In this document: positions 28,681 to 38,565 of the stretch, one piece after another | Numbering within the stretch: the first letter of the stretch is position 1 | How the letters are laid out: every line of letters begins with the position of its first letter | Source of the DNA: an uncultured Roseobacter sp. | Lineage (GTDB): Bacteria > Pseudomonadota > Alphaproteobacteria > Rhodobacterales > Rhodobacteraceae | Length of the DNA: 64,000 bases | Assembly: GCA_913054455.1 (NCBI GenBank) | Contig: CAJXIL010000001.1 | Coordinates: 33,387 to 97,386 of the forward strand | Direction: 5' to 3' | Position numbers and translations under genes: made by a program | The notes under the pieces: generated by a model | Databases searched by the model: none | Told to the model about the DNA's origin: nothing | Seen by the model: the letters and a program-made list of their open reading frames with translations, nothing else

Positions 28681-31365
28681 ATGAACATGCAACAGGGTTT
28701 CAATCCATCGGCAGCAGTTGCCGACACCGATCCGGAAGAAACGCGCGATTGGGTAGAGGCTTTCCTTGGTCTCAAAAACGCAGTGGGCGCAGACCGTGCC
28801 CGCTTCATCCTAAAACAGCTTGAAGACACAGCCCGGCTCGAAGGACTGAACTCCGGTGAGCAACCCTATTCGTCTTACCGCAATACCATATCTGTCGAGC
28901 AACAGGGCACCTACCCCGGCGATCTAGAGATCGAATCCCGGCTGACCTCAATTATGCGCTGGAACGCTCTGGCCATGGTGGTGCGCGCCAATGAGGCCTA
29001 TGGCGGCCTGGGTGGACATATCGCCAGCTATGCCTCTGCAGCCGAGATCTTTGAGGTTGGATTTAACCATTTTTTTCGTGCCCGCGACGACAGTTTTGGC
29101 GGCGATCTGGTCTACTACCAGCCTCATTCTGCCCCTGGCATCTATGCACGCGCCTTTTTGGAAGGGCGTCTGGACCGGACCCAACTGGCCAACTATCGCC
29201 AGGAGGTTGCCGGCAATGGGCTGTGTTCCTACCCTCATCCCTGGCTGATGCCCGATTTCTGGCAATTCCCCACCGGATCCATGGGAATTGGGCCGCTCAA
29301 TGCGGTCTATCAGGCGCGCTATATGCGCTATCTTGAAGCGCGCGGCTTCGCCCAAACCCAGGACCGCCATGTCTGGGGCGTGTTTGGCGACGGCGAGATG
29401 GACGAGCCGGAATCCATTGCCGGCCTCACACTGGCTGCACGCGAGGGATTGGATAACCTGACCTTTATCGTCAATTGCAATCTACAGCGTCTGGATGGTC
29501 CGGTGCGCGGCAATGGCCAGGTGATCCAAGAGCTGGAATCCCTGTTCATCGGCGCGGGTTGGAATGTGATCAAGGTGCTTTGGGGATCTGAATGGGATGA
29601 ACTGTTTGCCCGTGACAAAGACAATGTGCTGTTGAGCCGTTTTGCCCAAACCGTTGATGGACAATACCAAAATCTTGGCGCCAAGGATGGCGACTATAAC
29701 CGGGAAAAGTTCTTTAATGCGGATCCACGCAGTGCCGCTTTGGTCAGCCATATGTCCGAGGAGGAAATCAACAACCTCAAACGCGGCGGCCATGATCTGC
29801 GCAAACTCTATGCAGCCTTTGCCGCCGCCAAGGCCGAAAAGGGACGACCAACCGTCATCCTCGCCAAAACCAAAAAGGGATATGGCATGGGCGGCGCTGG
29901 CGAAAGCCGGATGATCGCGCATCAGGCCAAGAAAATAGACACGGAGGCACTGTTTCAGTTTCGCGACAGGTTCAATCTTCCCATCTCGGATCAGGACGTA
30001 GAAGAGATGAACCTATTTGAGCCGAAAGCAGAGAGCAAAGAAATGATCTATCTGCACGCAAAGCGTCAGGCGCTGGGGGGCTATATGCCCAAGCGGGAGC
30101 GCGCCGCTCCAAAGGCCAGCATGGCCGCTGCTCCGGCACTGGAAAAATACGGAAAATTTGCGCTGGAGGCGGATGGCAAGGAAATGTCCTCCACTATGGC
30201 GGCCGTTCGGATGATGGGTGGACTGCTCAAGGACAAACAGTTTGGCCCTCGCGTTGTTCCCATTGTCGCAGATGAGGCCCGTACCTTTGGTATGGATAAC
30301 CTGTTCCGTCAGATTGGCATCTATGCGCCCTATGGTCAGCTCTATACCCCCGAAGATGCCGGATCGATGATGTACTACAAAGAAGCTGAAAATGGTCAGC
30401 TTCTGGAAGAAGGCATCACCGAAGCCGGCGCGCTTTCGTCTTGGGTGGCTGCGGCGAGTTCCTACTCCATCCACGGCATGCCGATGCTGCCCATCTACAT
30501 CTACTATTCCATGTTTGGGTTCCAACGGGTTGGCGATTTGATCTGGGCCGCAGCGGATCAGCGTGCGCGCGGTTTCCTTCTGGGCGCCACAGCCGGGCGT
30601 ACCACCCTATCGGGCGAAGGGCTGCAGCACCAAGATGGCACCAGCCAGTTGATTGCCGCCACCATCCCCAATTGCCGCAGCTATGATCCTGCCTACGCTT
30701 ATGAGCTGGCAGTGATCATGGATCACGGCACCCGCCGGATGATGGATGAACAGATTGACGAGTTTTACTACATCACGGTGATGAACGAAAACTACGCCCA
30801 GCCCTCACTGCCTGACGGCGCGCAAGAGGGTATTCTCAAAGGCCTGTACAAAGTTGCTTCACAGGGCAACGGGCCAAAGGTCAATCTGTTGGGATCGGGC
30901 ACCATTTTGCCCGAGGTCCTGGCCGCAGCCGAAATACTGGAGCAAGAGTTTTGCATCGCCTCTGATGTGTTCAGCGCAACCAGCTATGCTGAGCTCACCC
31001 GTGAAGCAGAGGATTGCGCGCGCCAAAACCGCTTGTCACCCAGGGCGACGCCGCGCCAGCCCTATGTTCAGGACTGTCTTGGTTCTGAGGCGCCCGTGAT
31101 TGCGGCCAGCGACTATGTGCGGGCGGTGCCGCAAATGATCGCCGCCTATCTGCCGCAACGGGTAGTGACTTTGGGCACCGACGGTTTTGGGCGTAGTGAT
31201 CAGCGCGCGCCTTTGCGGGCCTTCTTTGAAATCGACCGCAACAGCATTGCCCTGGCAGCAATCGAGGCCCTGCAGCAAGAGGGCTCTCTTCCCCAGGGCA
31301 CCCATGCCACGGCATTGGAGCTGCTCCAGATGCCCCTCGAGAAACCCGCCCCCTGGACAGTGTAA
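28681..31365 (+). CDS. Homodimeric 2-oxoacid dehydrogenase E1 (AceE type; possibly 2-oxobutyrate dehydrogenase MdeB)
   Basis: 894 aa; GLGGHIASYASAAEIFEVGFNHFFRA, GDGEMDEPESIAGLTLAAREGLDNLTFIVNCNLQRLDGPVRGNG. Confidence 0.92.
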   Translation: MNMQQGFNPSAAVADTDPEETRDWVEAFLGLKNAVGADRARFILKQLEDTARLEGLNSGEQPYSSYRNTISVEQQGTYPGDLEIESRLTSIMRWNALAMVVRANEAYGGLGGHIASYASAAEIFEVGFNHFFRARDDSFGGDLVYYQPHSAPGIYARAFLEGRLDRTQLANYRQEVAGNGLCSYPHPWLMPDFWQFPTGSMGIGPLNAVYQARYMRYLEARGFAQTQDRHVWGVFGDGEMDEPESIAGLTLAAREGLDNLTFIVNCNLQRLDGPVRGNGQVIQELESLFIGAGWNVIKVLWGSEWDELFARDKDNVLLSRFAQTVDGQYQNLGAKDGDYNREKFFNADPRSAALVSHMSEEEINNLKRGGHDLRKLYAAFAAAKAEKGRPTVILAKTKKGYGMGGAGESRMIAHQAKKIDTEALFQFRDRFNLPISDQDVEEMNLFEPKAESKEMIYLHAKRQALGGYMPKRERAAPKASMAAAPALEKYGKFALEADGKEMSSTMAAVRMMGGLLKDKQFGPRVVPIVADEARTFGMDNLFRQIGIYAPYGQLYTPEDAGSMMYYKEAENGQLLEEGITEAGALSSWVAAASSYSIHGMPMLPIYIYYSMFGFQRVGDLIWAAADQRARGFLLGATAGRTTLSGEGLQHQDGTSQLIAATIPNCRSYDPAYAYELAVIMDHGTRRMMDEQIDEFYYITVMNENYAQPSLPDGAQEGILKGLYKVASQGNGPKVNLLGSGTILPEVLAAAEILEQEFCIASDVFSATSYAELTREAEDCARQNRLSPRATPRQPYVQDCLGSEAPVIAASDYVRAVPQMIAAYLPQRVVTLGTDGFGRSDQRAPLRAFFEIDRNSIALAAIEALQQEGSLPQGTHATALELLQMPLEKPAPWTV

Positions 31366-31377
31366 GGAGCGCAGACC

Positions 31378-32676
31378 ATGAGCGATATTATTGAATTGCG
31401 CGTTCCGAACATCGGAGATGTTAGCGATGTCCCAGTGATCGAGATGCCGCTCATCGTGGGCGATCATATCGACCTGGATGACACAGTCCTGGTCTTGGAG
31501 AGCGATAAGGCCACATTGGATGTGCCCGCTACCAGCTCAGGAAAACTGCTGGAAGTCTTGATCCGCGAAGGCGACACAGTCTCGGAAGGTGATATCATCG
31601 GACGAGTGGAAGTGATCGGCAAGGCTGAGGGGCCCGCGCCAGAGGCCTCTTCTGTTCAGATCCCCAGTCCTGCAGCCAATCCAACAGAAGCTGTAGCGAG
31701 GGCCGCCGCTGGAACGGTTGATGCGGGGCAGGCCAGTACTTCGGGAATTTTGCCAAGTCGTTTACCAGAGGGTCCCCAATCCACGCATATGGTTCATGCG
31801 TCACCTTCTCTTCGCAAACTGGCACGTGAACTTGGGCTGGATATTAGTCAGGTCACAGGTACAGGGCCAAAATCGCGGATCACCCGCGAGGACGTGACAG
31901 CCCATATCAAAAAGGCGCTGCAAACACCTACCCTAGCCACAGGGTTTAGGTTGGACCTGCCAGCCTGGCCGGATGTGGATCCTGCGAAATTTGGGCACGT
32001 GAGCCGCACAAAGTTATCGCGGATCGCACGCATTTCAGGCCCTAGCCTGGCGCGCAATGCCATTACGATCCCGCATGTGACCAACTTTGAAAATGCAGAT
32101 GTCACCGACCTTGAGAGCTTTCGAAAGTCCGTCAACAGCGAGGGGCAGGGGGCCAAGCTGACCCTATTGGCCTTTGTCGTGAAAGCCGTCGTCGCCGCAT
32201 TGAAGGCCCATCCCAAATTCAACGCCTCTTTGGATGGAGAGGATCTGGTCCTGAAAGAATACTTCAATATTGGCGTTGCGGCGGACACCCCGGACGGATT
32301 GGTTGTTCCGGTTATCAAAGCGGCGGACCAGAAATCTTTGCGCGACATTGCCGTTGAGATGGCGGATCTGGCAGCCGATGCACGGGACGGACGGATCAAA
32401 CCTGCTGACATGCAGGGCGGCAGTTTTACCATCTCATCTCTGGGCGGCATTGGTGGTACAAATTTCACCCCAATCATCAATGCCCCAGAGGTGGCAATTC
32501 TGGGCATGGTCCGGTCCAGCATGCAACCGGTGTGGGATGGCAGTGCTTTCCAACCCCGCTTGATCCAACCCATGAGCCTGAGCTGGGATCACCGGGTTGT
32601 TGACGGGGTTGCCGCGGCCCGTTTTCTGCAAACCGTGCAATCTATCCTGCAAGATTTTCGCCGCATCAGCCTGTGA
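31378..32676 (+). CDS. Dihydrolipoamide acyltransferase E2 (single lipoyl domain)
   Basis: Lipoyl ESDKATLDVP; catalytic SLSWDHRVVDGVAAARFL. Confidence 0.93.
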   Translation: MSDIIELRVPNIGDVSDVPVIEMPLIVGDHIDLDDTVLVLESDKATLDVPATSSGKLLEVLIREGDTVSEGDIIGRVEVIGKAEGPAPEASSVQIPSPAANPTEAVARAAAGTVDAGQASTSGILPSRLPEGPQSTHMVHASPSLRKLARELGLDISQVTGTGPKSRITREDVTAHIKKALQTPTLATGFRLDLPAWPDVDPAKFGHVSRTKLSRIARISGPSLARNAITIPHVTNFENADVTDLESFRKSVNSEGQGAKLTLLAFVVKAVVAALKAHPKFNASLDGEDLVLKEYFNIGVAADTPDGLVVPVIKAADQKSLRDIAVEMADLAADARDGRIKPADMQGGSFTISSLGGIGGTNFTPIINAPEVAILGMVRSSMQPVWDGSAFQPRLIQPMSLSWDHRVVDGVAAARFLQTVQSILQDFRRISL

Positions 32677-32687
32677 GGGACGCCAAG

Positions 32688-34394
32688 ATGACAACTCTCG
32701 TGGAAATTCCCGACATCGGAGATTTTTCGGATGTGCCGGTGATTGAGGTCAATGTTGCAGTTGGGGACCGGGTCGAAGTGGATGACCCGATCCTCATGCT
32801 CGAAAGCGACAAGGCGACGCTGGATATTCCGGCGCCTGTGGCAGGTATTGTGGCAGAAATCCGGGTCGCACCTGGGGATCTGGTCAATATCGGATCCGTG
32901 GTCATGGTCATATCTGTGGGGGCAGGTGACACATCGCCCTCCCCGGTCGGCTCTGGTTCACAAAAGCTAGATCAGCAGGCCGCGCTCGGATCTGGTGAAC
33001 AGAATTCTGTACAGGCAGATGTGGTCGTCATAGGGGCAGGACCCGGCGGCTATAGTGCTGCGTTCCGTGCCGCCGACCTCGGCCTGTCGGTCATTCTGAT
33101 TGACAGTTCTGATACGCTCGGCGGCGTCTGTCTGAATAGAGGCTGTATTCCGTCCAAGGCCCTGCTGCACATCGCCAAAACTATGGACGAGGCCGAAGCT
33201 GCCGCCGATCATGGCTTGACCTTTGCCGCACCGGATTTGGATCTGGACAAGCTGCGCAGCTGGAAGGATGGCGTTGTTGCCCGGTTGACAGGAGGGCTCA
33301 AAAGTCTGGCGCGCAGGCGTAAAGTGACGCTTTTACAAGGTCATGCCCGGTTCCAGAGCCCGCATACCCTATCTGTGCATAGTCTTGATAGTGAAACTCA
33401 AATCGGCTTTCAATCTGCCATTGTTGCAGTTGGTTCGTCGCCAGTGTCCCTGCCATTCCTGCCTCAGGATCCGCGGATCATCGACAGCACCGGAGCATTG
33501 GATCTTGACGACATTCCCAAACGCCTGTTGGTGCTGGGAGGCGGCATCATCGGAATGGAGCTAGGGCAGGTTTACCAACGTTTCGGGGCTGAGGTTTCGG
33601 TGGTCGAGATGATGGCGCAACTAATCCCCGGAGCCGATGCGGATATTGTGGCGCCCCTGTTCAAACGTGTCTCAACCCGCTTCAGCGAGGTGATGCTCTC
33701 TACACGGGTGACCGGTGTAGACGCCCACGAGACGGGATTAACTGTCAGCTTTGAGAAAGACGGCAAAACCCACCAGGCCGAATATGACAAAATCCTTGTC
33801 GCGGTTGGACGCAGCCCAAATGGCCATTGCATCGCGCCAGAGGCTGCCGGGCTCGGGGTCGACAAGGCCGGGTTCATACAGGTGAACAAACAGATGCGCA
33901 GCAACATCCCGCATATCTTTGCGATTGGAGATGTGGTGGGCCAACCCATGTTGGCGCATAAGGCGGTTCATGAGGCCCATGTCGCCGCCGAGGTAATCGC
34001 AGGACACAAAGCCTCTTTTGACGCCGCTGTCATCCCATCCGTGGCCTATTGCGATCCTGAAATTGCCTGGGTTGGCCTGACCGAAACGCAGGCTAAGGCA
34101 AAAGGGATCAAAGTCCAGAGGGGCCTCTTCCCCTGGATGGCCTCAGGCCGGTCTTTGTCCATGGGGCGCGACGATGGCATAACTAAGCTGTTGTTTGATC
34201 CAGATAGTAAACGCCTTCTTGGGGCTGGGATTGCAGGGCAGGGTGCTGGAGATCTGATCGCAGAACTTGCCCTGGCGATCGAAATGGGAGCTGATGCAGA
34301 GGATATTGCATTGACTGTGCATCCGCATCCGACCCTATCAGAAACAGTGGGTCTGGCCTCAGAGGCTTTTCTGGGCACCATTACCGACCTGTGA
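32688..34394 (+). CDS. lpdA: Dihydrolipoyl dehydrogenase E3 with fused N-terminal lipoyl domain
   Basis: MTTLVEIPDIGDFSDVPVIEVNVAVGDRVEVDDPILMLESDKATLDIP then VVIGAGPGGYSAAFRAADLGL...GGVCLNRGCIPSKALLH; ORF track start 32673, ATG at 32688. Confidence 0.92.
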   Translation: MTTLVEIPDIGDFSDVPVIEVNVAVGDRVEVDDPILMLESDKATLDIPAPVAGIVAEIRVAPGDLVNIGSVVMVISVGAGDTSPSPVGSGSQKLDQQAALGSGEQNSVQADVVVIGAGPGGYSAAFRAADLGLSVILIDSSDTLGGVCLNRGCIPSKALLHIAKTMDEAEAAADHGLTFAAPDLDLDKLRSWKDGVVARLTGGLKSLARRRKVTLLQGHARFQSPHTLSVHSLDSETQIGFQSAIVAVGSSPVSLPFLPQDPRIIDSTGALDLDDIPKRLLVLGGGIIGMELGQVYQRFGAEVSVVEMMAQLIPGADADIVAPLFKRVSTRFSEVMLSTRVTGVDAHETGLTVSFEKDGKTHQAEYDKILVAVGRSPNGHCIAPEAAGLGVDKAGFIQVNKQMRSNIPHIFAIGDVVGQPMLAHKAVHEAHVAAEVIAGHKASFDAAVIPSVAYCDPEIAWVGLTETQAKAKGIKVQRGLFPWMASGRSLSMGRDDGITKLLFDPDSKRLLGAGIAGQGAGDLIAELALAIEMGADAEDIALTVHPHPTLSETVGLASEAFLGTITDL

Positions 34395-34414
34395 GCTCCG
34401 TTAGCTTGGACTTG

Positions 34415-34446
34415 CACGCCCACCTTTATGACCAAAGGTGGGCGTG
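34415..34446 (+). terminator. Strong hairpin after E3 gene, possible terminator/processing site
   Basis: CACGCCCACCTTT-ATGACC-AAAGGTGGGCGTG, 13-bp perfect stem. Confidence 0.55.
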
Positions 34447-34585
34447 TTGCGTTTAGAGCTGTACCGAAGGATACGTGAAAGAATTGGCAGTTTCTTCCAA
34501 TTTCGCCTCTCCCGTGCACCAACTTTGGATCTGTTTCACCCAAAATACCGTTCTAGCCTGCCAATGAGCAACGCAAGGATCGGCT

Positions 34586-35911
34586 ATGACAACATCGAAC
34601 ACAACACGCGGGGACGCATCCAGCCAATCCCCGCTCTCCCCCGGCATCAACTGGCTGTCTGATTTGAAACGCAGCCGTAAGCCCGGCCCCTTCTTTGGAG
34701 AGGCGCAACACACCTGGTCTGGCGCATCGACCTGTGCAGTCCATGCGGGCAGTTCAGATGATCCCCGCACCGGAGCTGTGGGAACCCCAATCTATCAGTC
34801 ATCGACCTTCTTGCTCGAGGACGACCAGTATAACTCGATCCATGATGGTTATGCGCGCGATCGATTTATCTATGCGCGCTATGGAAATCCGTCTCAGTGG
34901 GCAGTGCAACAAAAACTGGCTGCCTTGGAGGGCGCGGAATCCGCTATAGTCTTTAGTTCAGGCATGGCCGCGATCACCACGGCTGTCCTGAGCTTCATGG
35001 ATAAGGGCGCGCATGTGGTGGCCTCAAAAGAACTCTATGGCGGCACCTACAACCTGTTCAATCAGGAGCTGCCAAGTCTGGACATGTCCGCCACATTGGT
35101 CGACCCACGCGACTTTGACGCTATTGAAGCGGCGATCCAGCCCAATACGCAGATTCTGTATTTTGAGGCGATTACCAATCCGCTGCTGACGGTTGTGGAC
35201 ATCCCAAAGATTGTTGAAATTGCCAAAAAGCACAGCCTGCGTGTGATCATAGACGCCACATTTGCCACCCCTATTGGCCTGCGGTGCCTGGAACTTGGCG
35301 TTGATATTGTGGTGCACTCAGCATCCAAATACCTAAACGGCCATAGCGATTTGATTGCCGGGGTTGTATTGGGCTCTCGCAAGCTGATTGATCAGGTTTG
35401 GCCGCGGATGCTGACATATGGGGGCTCGCTTGATCCCCATGCCAGCTTCCTGCTCGAACGTGGTCTAAAGACTTTGGCGATCCGAATGAAGGCCCATCAG
35501 GACAGCGCTTTTGCCTTGGCAACCTATCTGGAACAGCACCCCGCGATTGAGAGGGTGTTTTATCCGCTTTTGCCCAGCCACCCGGATCATGCCATTGCGC
35601 AGCGCCTGCTCGACAATGCGACAGGCAACGTGACCTTTGTGGTCCGAGGTGGGGACGGGGCTGCTCTCGCGCTCTTAAAGGCACTTCGCCTACCCAAACA
35701 GGCAACCAGCCTTGGGGGTGTCGAGAGCCTGATAAGCCTGCCTTTCAACTCATCCCAAGCGGGATTCACCCAACAACAACGGGTCGAGATGGGCATCCTG
35801 CCAGGCACAGTGCGCCTATCGGTCGGTATCGAAGACGCCACCGATCTGATTGCAGATTTTAAACAAGCCCTAGGCCAGATGACAGATCAGACGGAGACAA
35901 CACATGCGTAA
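34586..35911 (+). CDS. Trans-sulfuration family PLP enzyme (cystathionine beta/gamma-lyase-like)
   Basis: TGAVGTPIYQSSTFLLEDDQYNS, ARYGNPSQWAVQQKLAALEGAESAIVFSSGMAAI, HSASKYLNGHSDLIAGVV. Confidence 0.9.
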   Translation: MTTSNTTRGDASSQSPLSPGINWLSDLKRSRKPGPFFGEAQHTWSGASTCAVHAGSSDDPRTGAVGTPIYQSSTFLLEDDQYNSIHDGYARDRFIYARYGNPSQWAVQQKLAALEGAESAIVFSSGMAAITTAVLSFMDKGAHVVASKELYGGTYNLFNQELPSLDMSATLVDPRDFDAIEAAIQPNTQILYFEAITNPLLTVVDIPKIVEIAKKHSLRVIIDATFATPIGLRCLELGVDIVVHSASKYLNGHSDLIAGVVLGSRKLIDQVWPRMLTYGGSLDPHASFLLERGLKTLAIRMKAHQDSAFALATYLEQHPAIERVFYPLLPSHPDHAIAQRLLDNATGNVTFVVRGGDGAALALLKALRLPKQATSLGGVESLISLPFNSSQAGFTQQQRVEMGILPGTVRLSVGIEDATDLIADFKQALGQMTDQTETTHA

Positions 35912-36449
35912 TGGTATTCCAGCAGCCGCGCTAAGCGAGTTTGTGAATGAGGTCCGCGATACTCCGCATGAGGCGGTGATGGACTATGGCATCAACATCA
36001 CCTGGGAAAGCGGCACCCGCAGCCATGTCGAGGCCAAGCCCATGCATGTCGGCGGCCATAGGGTCAGTCGCAAATTCAGCTGGAAGGCCGATGAACCGCG
36101 CCAATTAATGGGCACCAACCACGCAGCGAACCCGCAAGAGCTGCTTCTGTCCGGGTTAGGGGCCTGCATGATGGTGAGCTTTCTGGCCGGCGCCTCCGCC
36201 AAGGGAATTCAGATCGAAACGCTTGAAATCGATTTTGAAGCCAGCTTGGACCTACGCGGCTTCATGGGGATTGAGGCAAATAGCGCTGTAGGTTTTCCAG
36301 AGATCCAATACACGATCCATGTGACAGGAGACGCCAGCGCAGAGGCCTTTGAAACCCTGCATAGGGCCTCCGTTGTTCATAGCCCAAATGCCCAAACGAT
36401 ATTGAACCAGGTTGCCCTGAAAGGCGCTATCGTTAGCACTTCGATCTGA
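35904..36449 (+). CDS. OsmC family protein
   Basis: GTNHAANPQELLLSGLGACMMVSFLAGASAKGIQIETLEIDFEA; start overlaps preceding stop. Confidence 0.88.
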   Translation: MRNGIPAAALSEFVNEVRDTPHEAVMDYGINITWESGTRSHVEAKPMHVGGHRVSRKFSWKADEPRQLMGTNHAANPQELLLSGLGACMMVSFLAGASAKGIQIETLEIDFEASLDLRGFMGIEANSAVGFPEIQYTIHVTGDASAEAFETLHRASVVHSPNAQTILNQVALKGAIVSTSI

Positions 36450-36808
36450 CGATGTTTTCAAAGGTTATGGTTTGCTCCCTTTAGTCTGGGAAATCTCGAG
36501 CCCCCAGCGCTTAAGGGCAGGCGCTTGGGGCACGTCATTAGACTTACCCTTAGAGCATGGATCGTCTCTATCTAAACTCTGAAACTGAGCATAAGGCACT
36601 TCCGAGACTCCGATAGTCTGCTCCCGCGCTGTGGCGTGCACCCTTTGGCTCAACACCGAAGTGTCGCGACCGATACATCTGAGTGTGGGGAAACAGGAGC
36701 TGCTTTACCTACAGCAAGACGCTGCCTAAATGGCAAACGCCTCATCAATCACAGACCTGTGGAATTTGGCGATTTTCTCAAACCTGGTAACGCATCGCAA
36801 TGCGAACG

Positions 36809-37651
36809 TTACCCAAGCTCCATCGAAGCAATTGCCATGCTGAGCGAGGAGGATTTCGGGACCACTCCGCTATACATTCGTGCTGTTTTAAAGGTTTCAA
36901 CAAACCCCAGTTCTTCTAAGGCTTTGCGGAATGCGATGGCTGAGCTGGGCAAGTCTAGAGTTACATCGGCAACATCAAGAGAGGCCGCTGCGGCGCGCAA
37001 CAATTTGAGCGCCGTTGCTGTATCCGGCGCCGTAATGGGCCCGACCTTGGCGCCGTTTTGGCACAGGCGTATAGTTGCAAAACCCGACACTTCTCCGTTT
37101 TGGGTCGACACAACCGTTTTGCGCGTTCCTGCCCCCTCTCCCACCCAATGCGACAGGAACCGAGAACGATCATACCCGTTTGCAAGCTGATCGAGGGCTG
37201 CAACCGCTGTAAAATCACGGGCCATATCGAAGCTACGGGTCCCCACTGTGGTTCCCGTTGGAGCCTTTCCCTGCAGACGCGTGGTGGCACCGGTTCGGAC
37301 GAAACCGGATTTGGCATAGTTGGGTTCTTGTTCCGCAACCCCATCCAAACCGACACAACGCGCCCCAGCATGGTGTAACGCGTGGCGCCATAGCGCAAAC
37401 CCGATGCCTTGGCCGCGAAATTCTGCTTTGCACAGGTACAGACCAAGGAAGGCCATGGTATCACTGTGGTTCACCACACTGATTGCGGCAATGGCTTCAC
37501 CAGCAACACGCGCGACAAAAAAGCCATCCGGGTCAGCGGCCAAAAACGCCTGCGCATCCTGAAGGCCAGGGTTCCAGCCCTCTTGCGCAGCCCAGATCAG
37601 CGCTGTTTCAAGGTCCTTCAGGTTGGCGGTGTCAAAGATCAGATCCTTCAT
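36809..37651 (-). CDS. GNAT family N-acetyltransferase, two-domain
   Basis: AIAAISVVNHSDTMAFLGLYLCKAEFRGQGIGFALWRHALHHAGARCVGLDGV acetyl-CoA site; start overlaps GntR stop. Confidence 0.85.
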   Translation of the reverse strand: MKDLIFDTANLKDLETALIWAAQEGWNPGLQDAQAFLAADPDGFFVARVAGEAIAAISVVNHSDTMAFLGLYLCKAEFRGQGIGFALWRHALHHAGARCVGLDGVAEQEPNYAKSGFVRTGATTRLQGKAPTGTTVGTRSFDMARDFTAVAALDQLANGYDRSRFLSHWVGEGAGTRKTVVSTQNGEVSGFATIRLCQNGAKVGPITAPDTATALKLLRAAAASLDVADVTLDLPSSAIAFRKALEELGFVETFKTARMYSGVVPKSSSLSMAIASMELG

Positions 37652-38334
37652 TGTCCAAGCGCATCCTTGAGCGACAGGGGCGCCGACGTCTTGTTGCGCA
37701 GGTCCAAAGAGGTGACCAAATCGAGAAGATGGTTGCGCATCAATTCATCTGCCCTTGGGCCGTCCTGATCTGCAAGAGCGGACACCAGTGCGTCATGAGC
37801 GTGGCTTTCGCACATGGCCGTTCGGCGCTGCCAGTAAAGGGCCACGATGAGAGAAGACCGCGAGATCAACTGCTTAATGAAGGTCTCAATCGTGGTCTGG
37901 TCAGCAATCCGCGCAATTTCGATATGAAACTGGCCAGATAGGTAGAGTGCCCGGCCATGGTTGCCAACGGCCATGGCCTCGTGCTCGGCGTCGATATGAA
38001 CTTGTAGCTTTGCGATGTCTTCTTCTGTGGTCCGTTCCGCCGCAGAAAAGGCCGTGCGGGGTTCCAACAAGGCACGGGCTTCAAACACTTCCCGAGCCTC
38101 CCGAAGGCTGGGCTGCGCGACATAGGCACCACGGTTGCGCTTGTGCTCCACTAGTCGTTGCAGCGAAAGCGCCTGCAAAGCAGAACGTACCGTTGTTCGA
38201 CTTACACTGTAGATACTCGCTATTTCATCCTCCCCCAGTTTTGTGCCTGGAGCCAAGCGGTGTTCATGAATTGCCAGCTCCAACTGGGAAACCAATTGCT
38301 CTGCGGTCAACGGTGCTGAGGTCAGTTCGGTCAT
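37648..38334 (-). CDS. GntR family regulator (FadR/FCD subfamily)
   Basis: LAPGTKLGEDEIASIYSVSRTTVRSALQALSLQRLVEHKRNRGAYVAQPSLREAREVFEARALLEP. Confidence 0.92.
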   Translation of the reverse strand: MTELTSAPLTAEQLVSQLELAIHEHRLAPGTKLGEDEIASIYSVSRTTVRSALQALSLQRLVEHKRNRGAYVAQPSLREAREVFEARALLEPRTAFSAAERTTEEDIAKLQVHIDAEHEAMAVGNHGRALYLSGQFHIEIARIADQTTIETFIKQLISRSSLIVALYWQRRTAMCESHAHDALVSALADQDGPRADELMRNHLLDLVTSLDLRNKTSAPLSLKDALGQ

Positions 38335-38413
38335 GTCTCATCCTTCGGTGATCACCTTGGGCTGACCCTGGTTAATAGGCAACCGATGATAAGCATCAAT
38401 TTTGTTTTCAATA

Positions 38414-38435
38414 TTGTGTACAATTTTGCGCACAA
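38414..38435. promoter_or_regulatory. Putative GntR operator
   Basis: Dyad TTGTG-ta-CAA-TT-TTG-cg-CACAA between divergent GntR and ABC genes. Confidence 0.5.
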
Positions 38436-38565
38436 AAATCAAGATCGCCGCAGCGCAGGCGCACAAATAAACGGCAATCTCTGTTTTGCAGTCTGGAAAG
38501 CAGCGGAAAGGCTGGCTGGAGGGGATCGTCGCAACCTTAAGCTTGTTTGAACACGGCGAATTCAG

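Noticed and set aside
31848-32573. 241-aa minus-strand ORF
   Set aside because: Antisense to the E2 gene; no domain signature.
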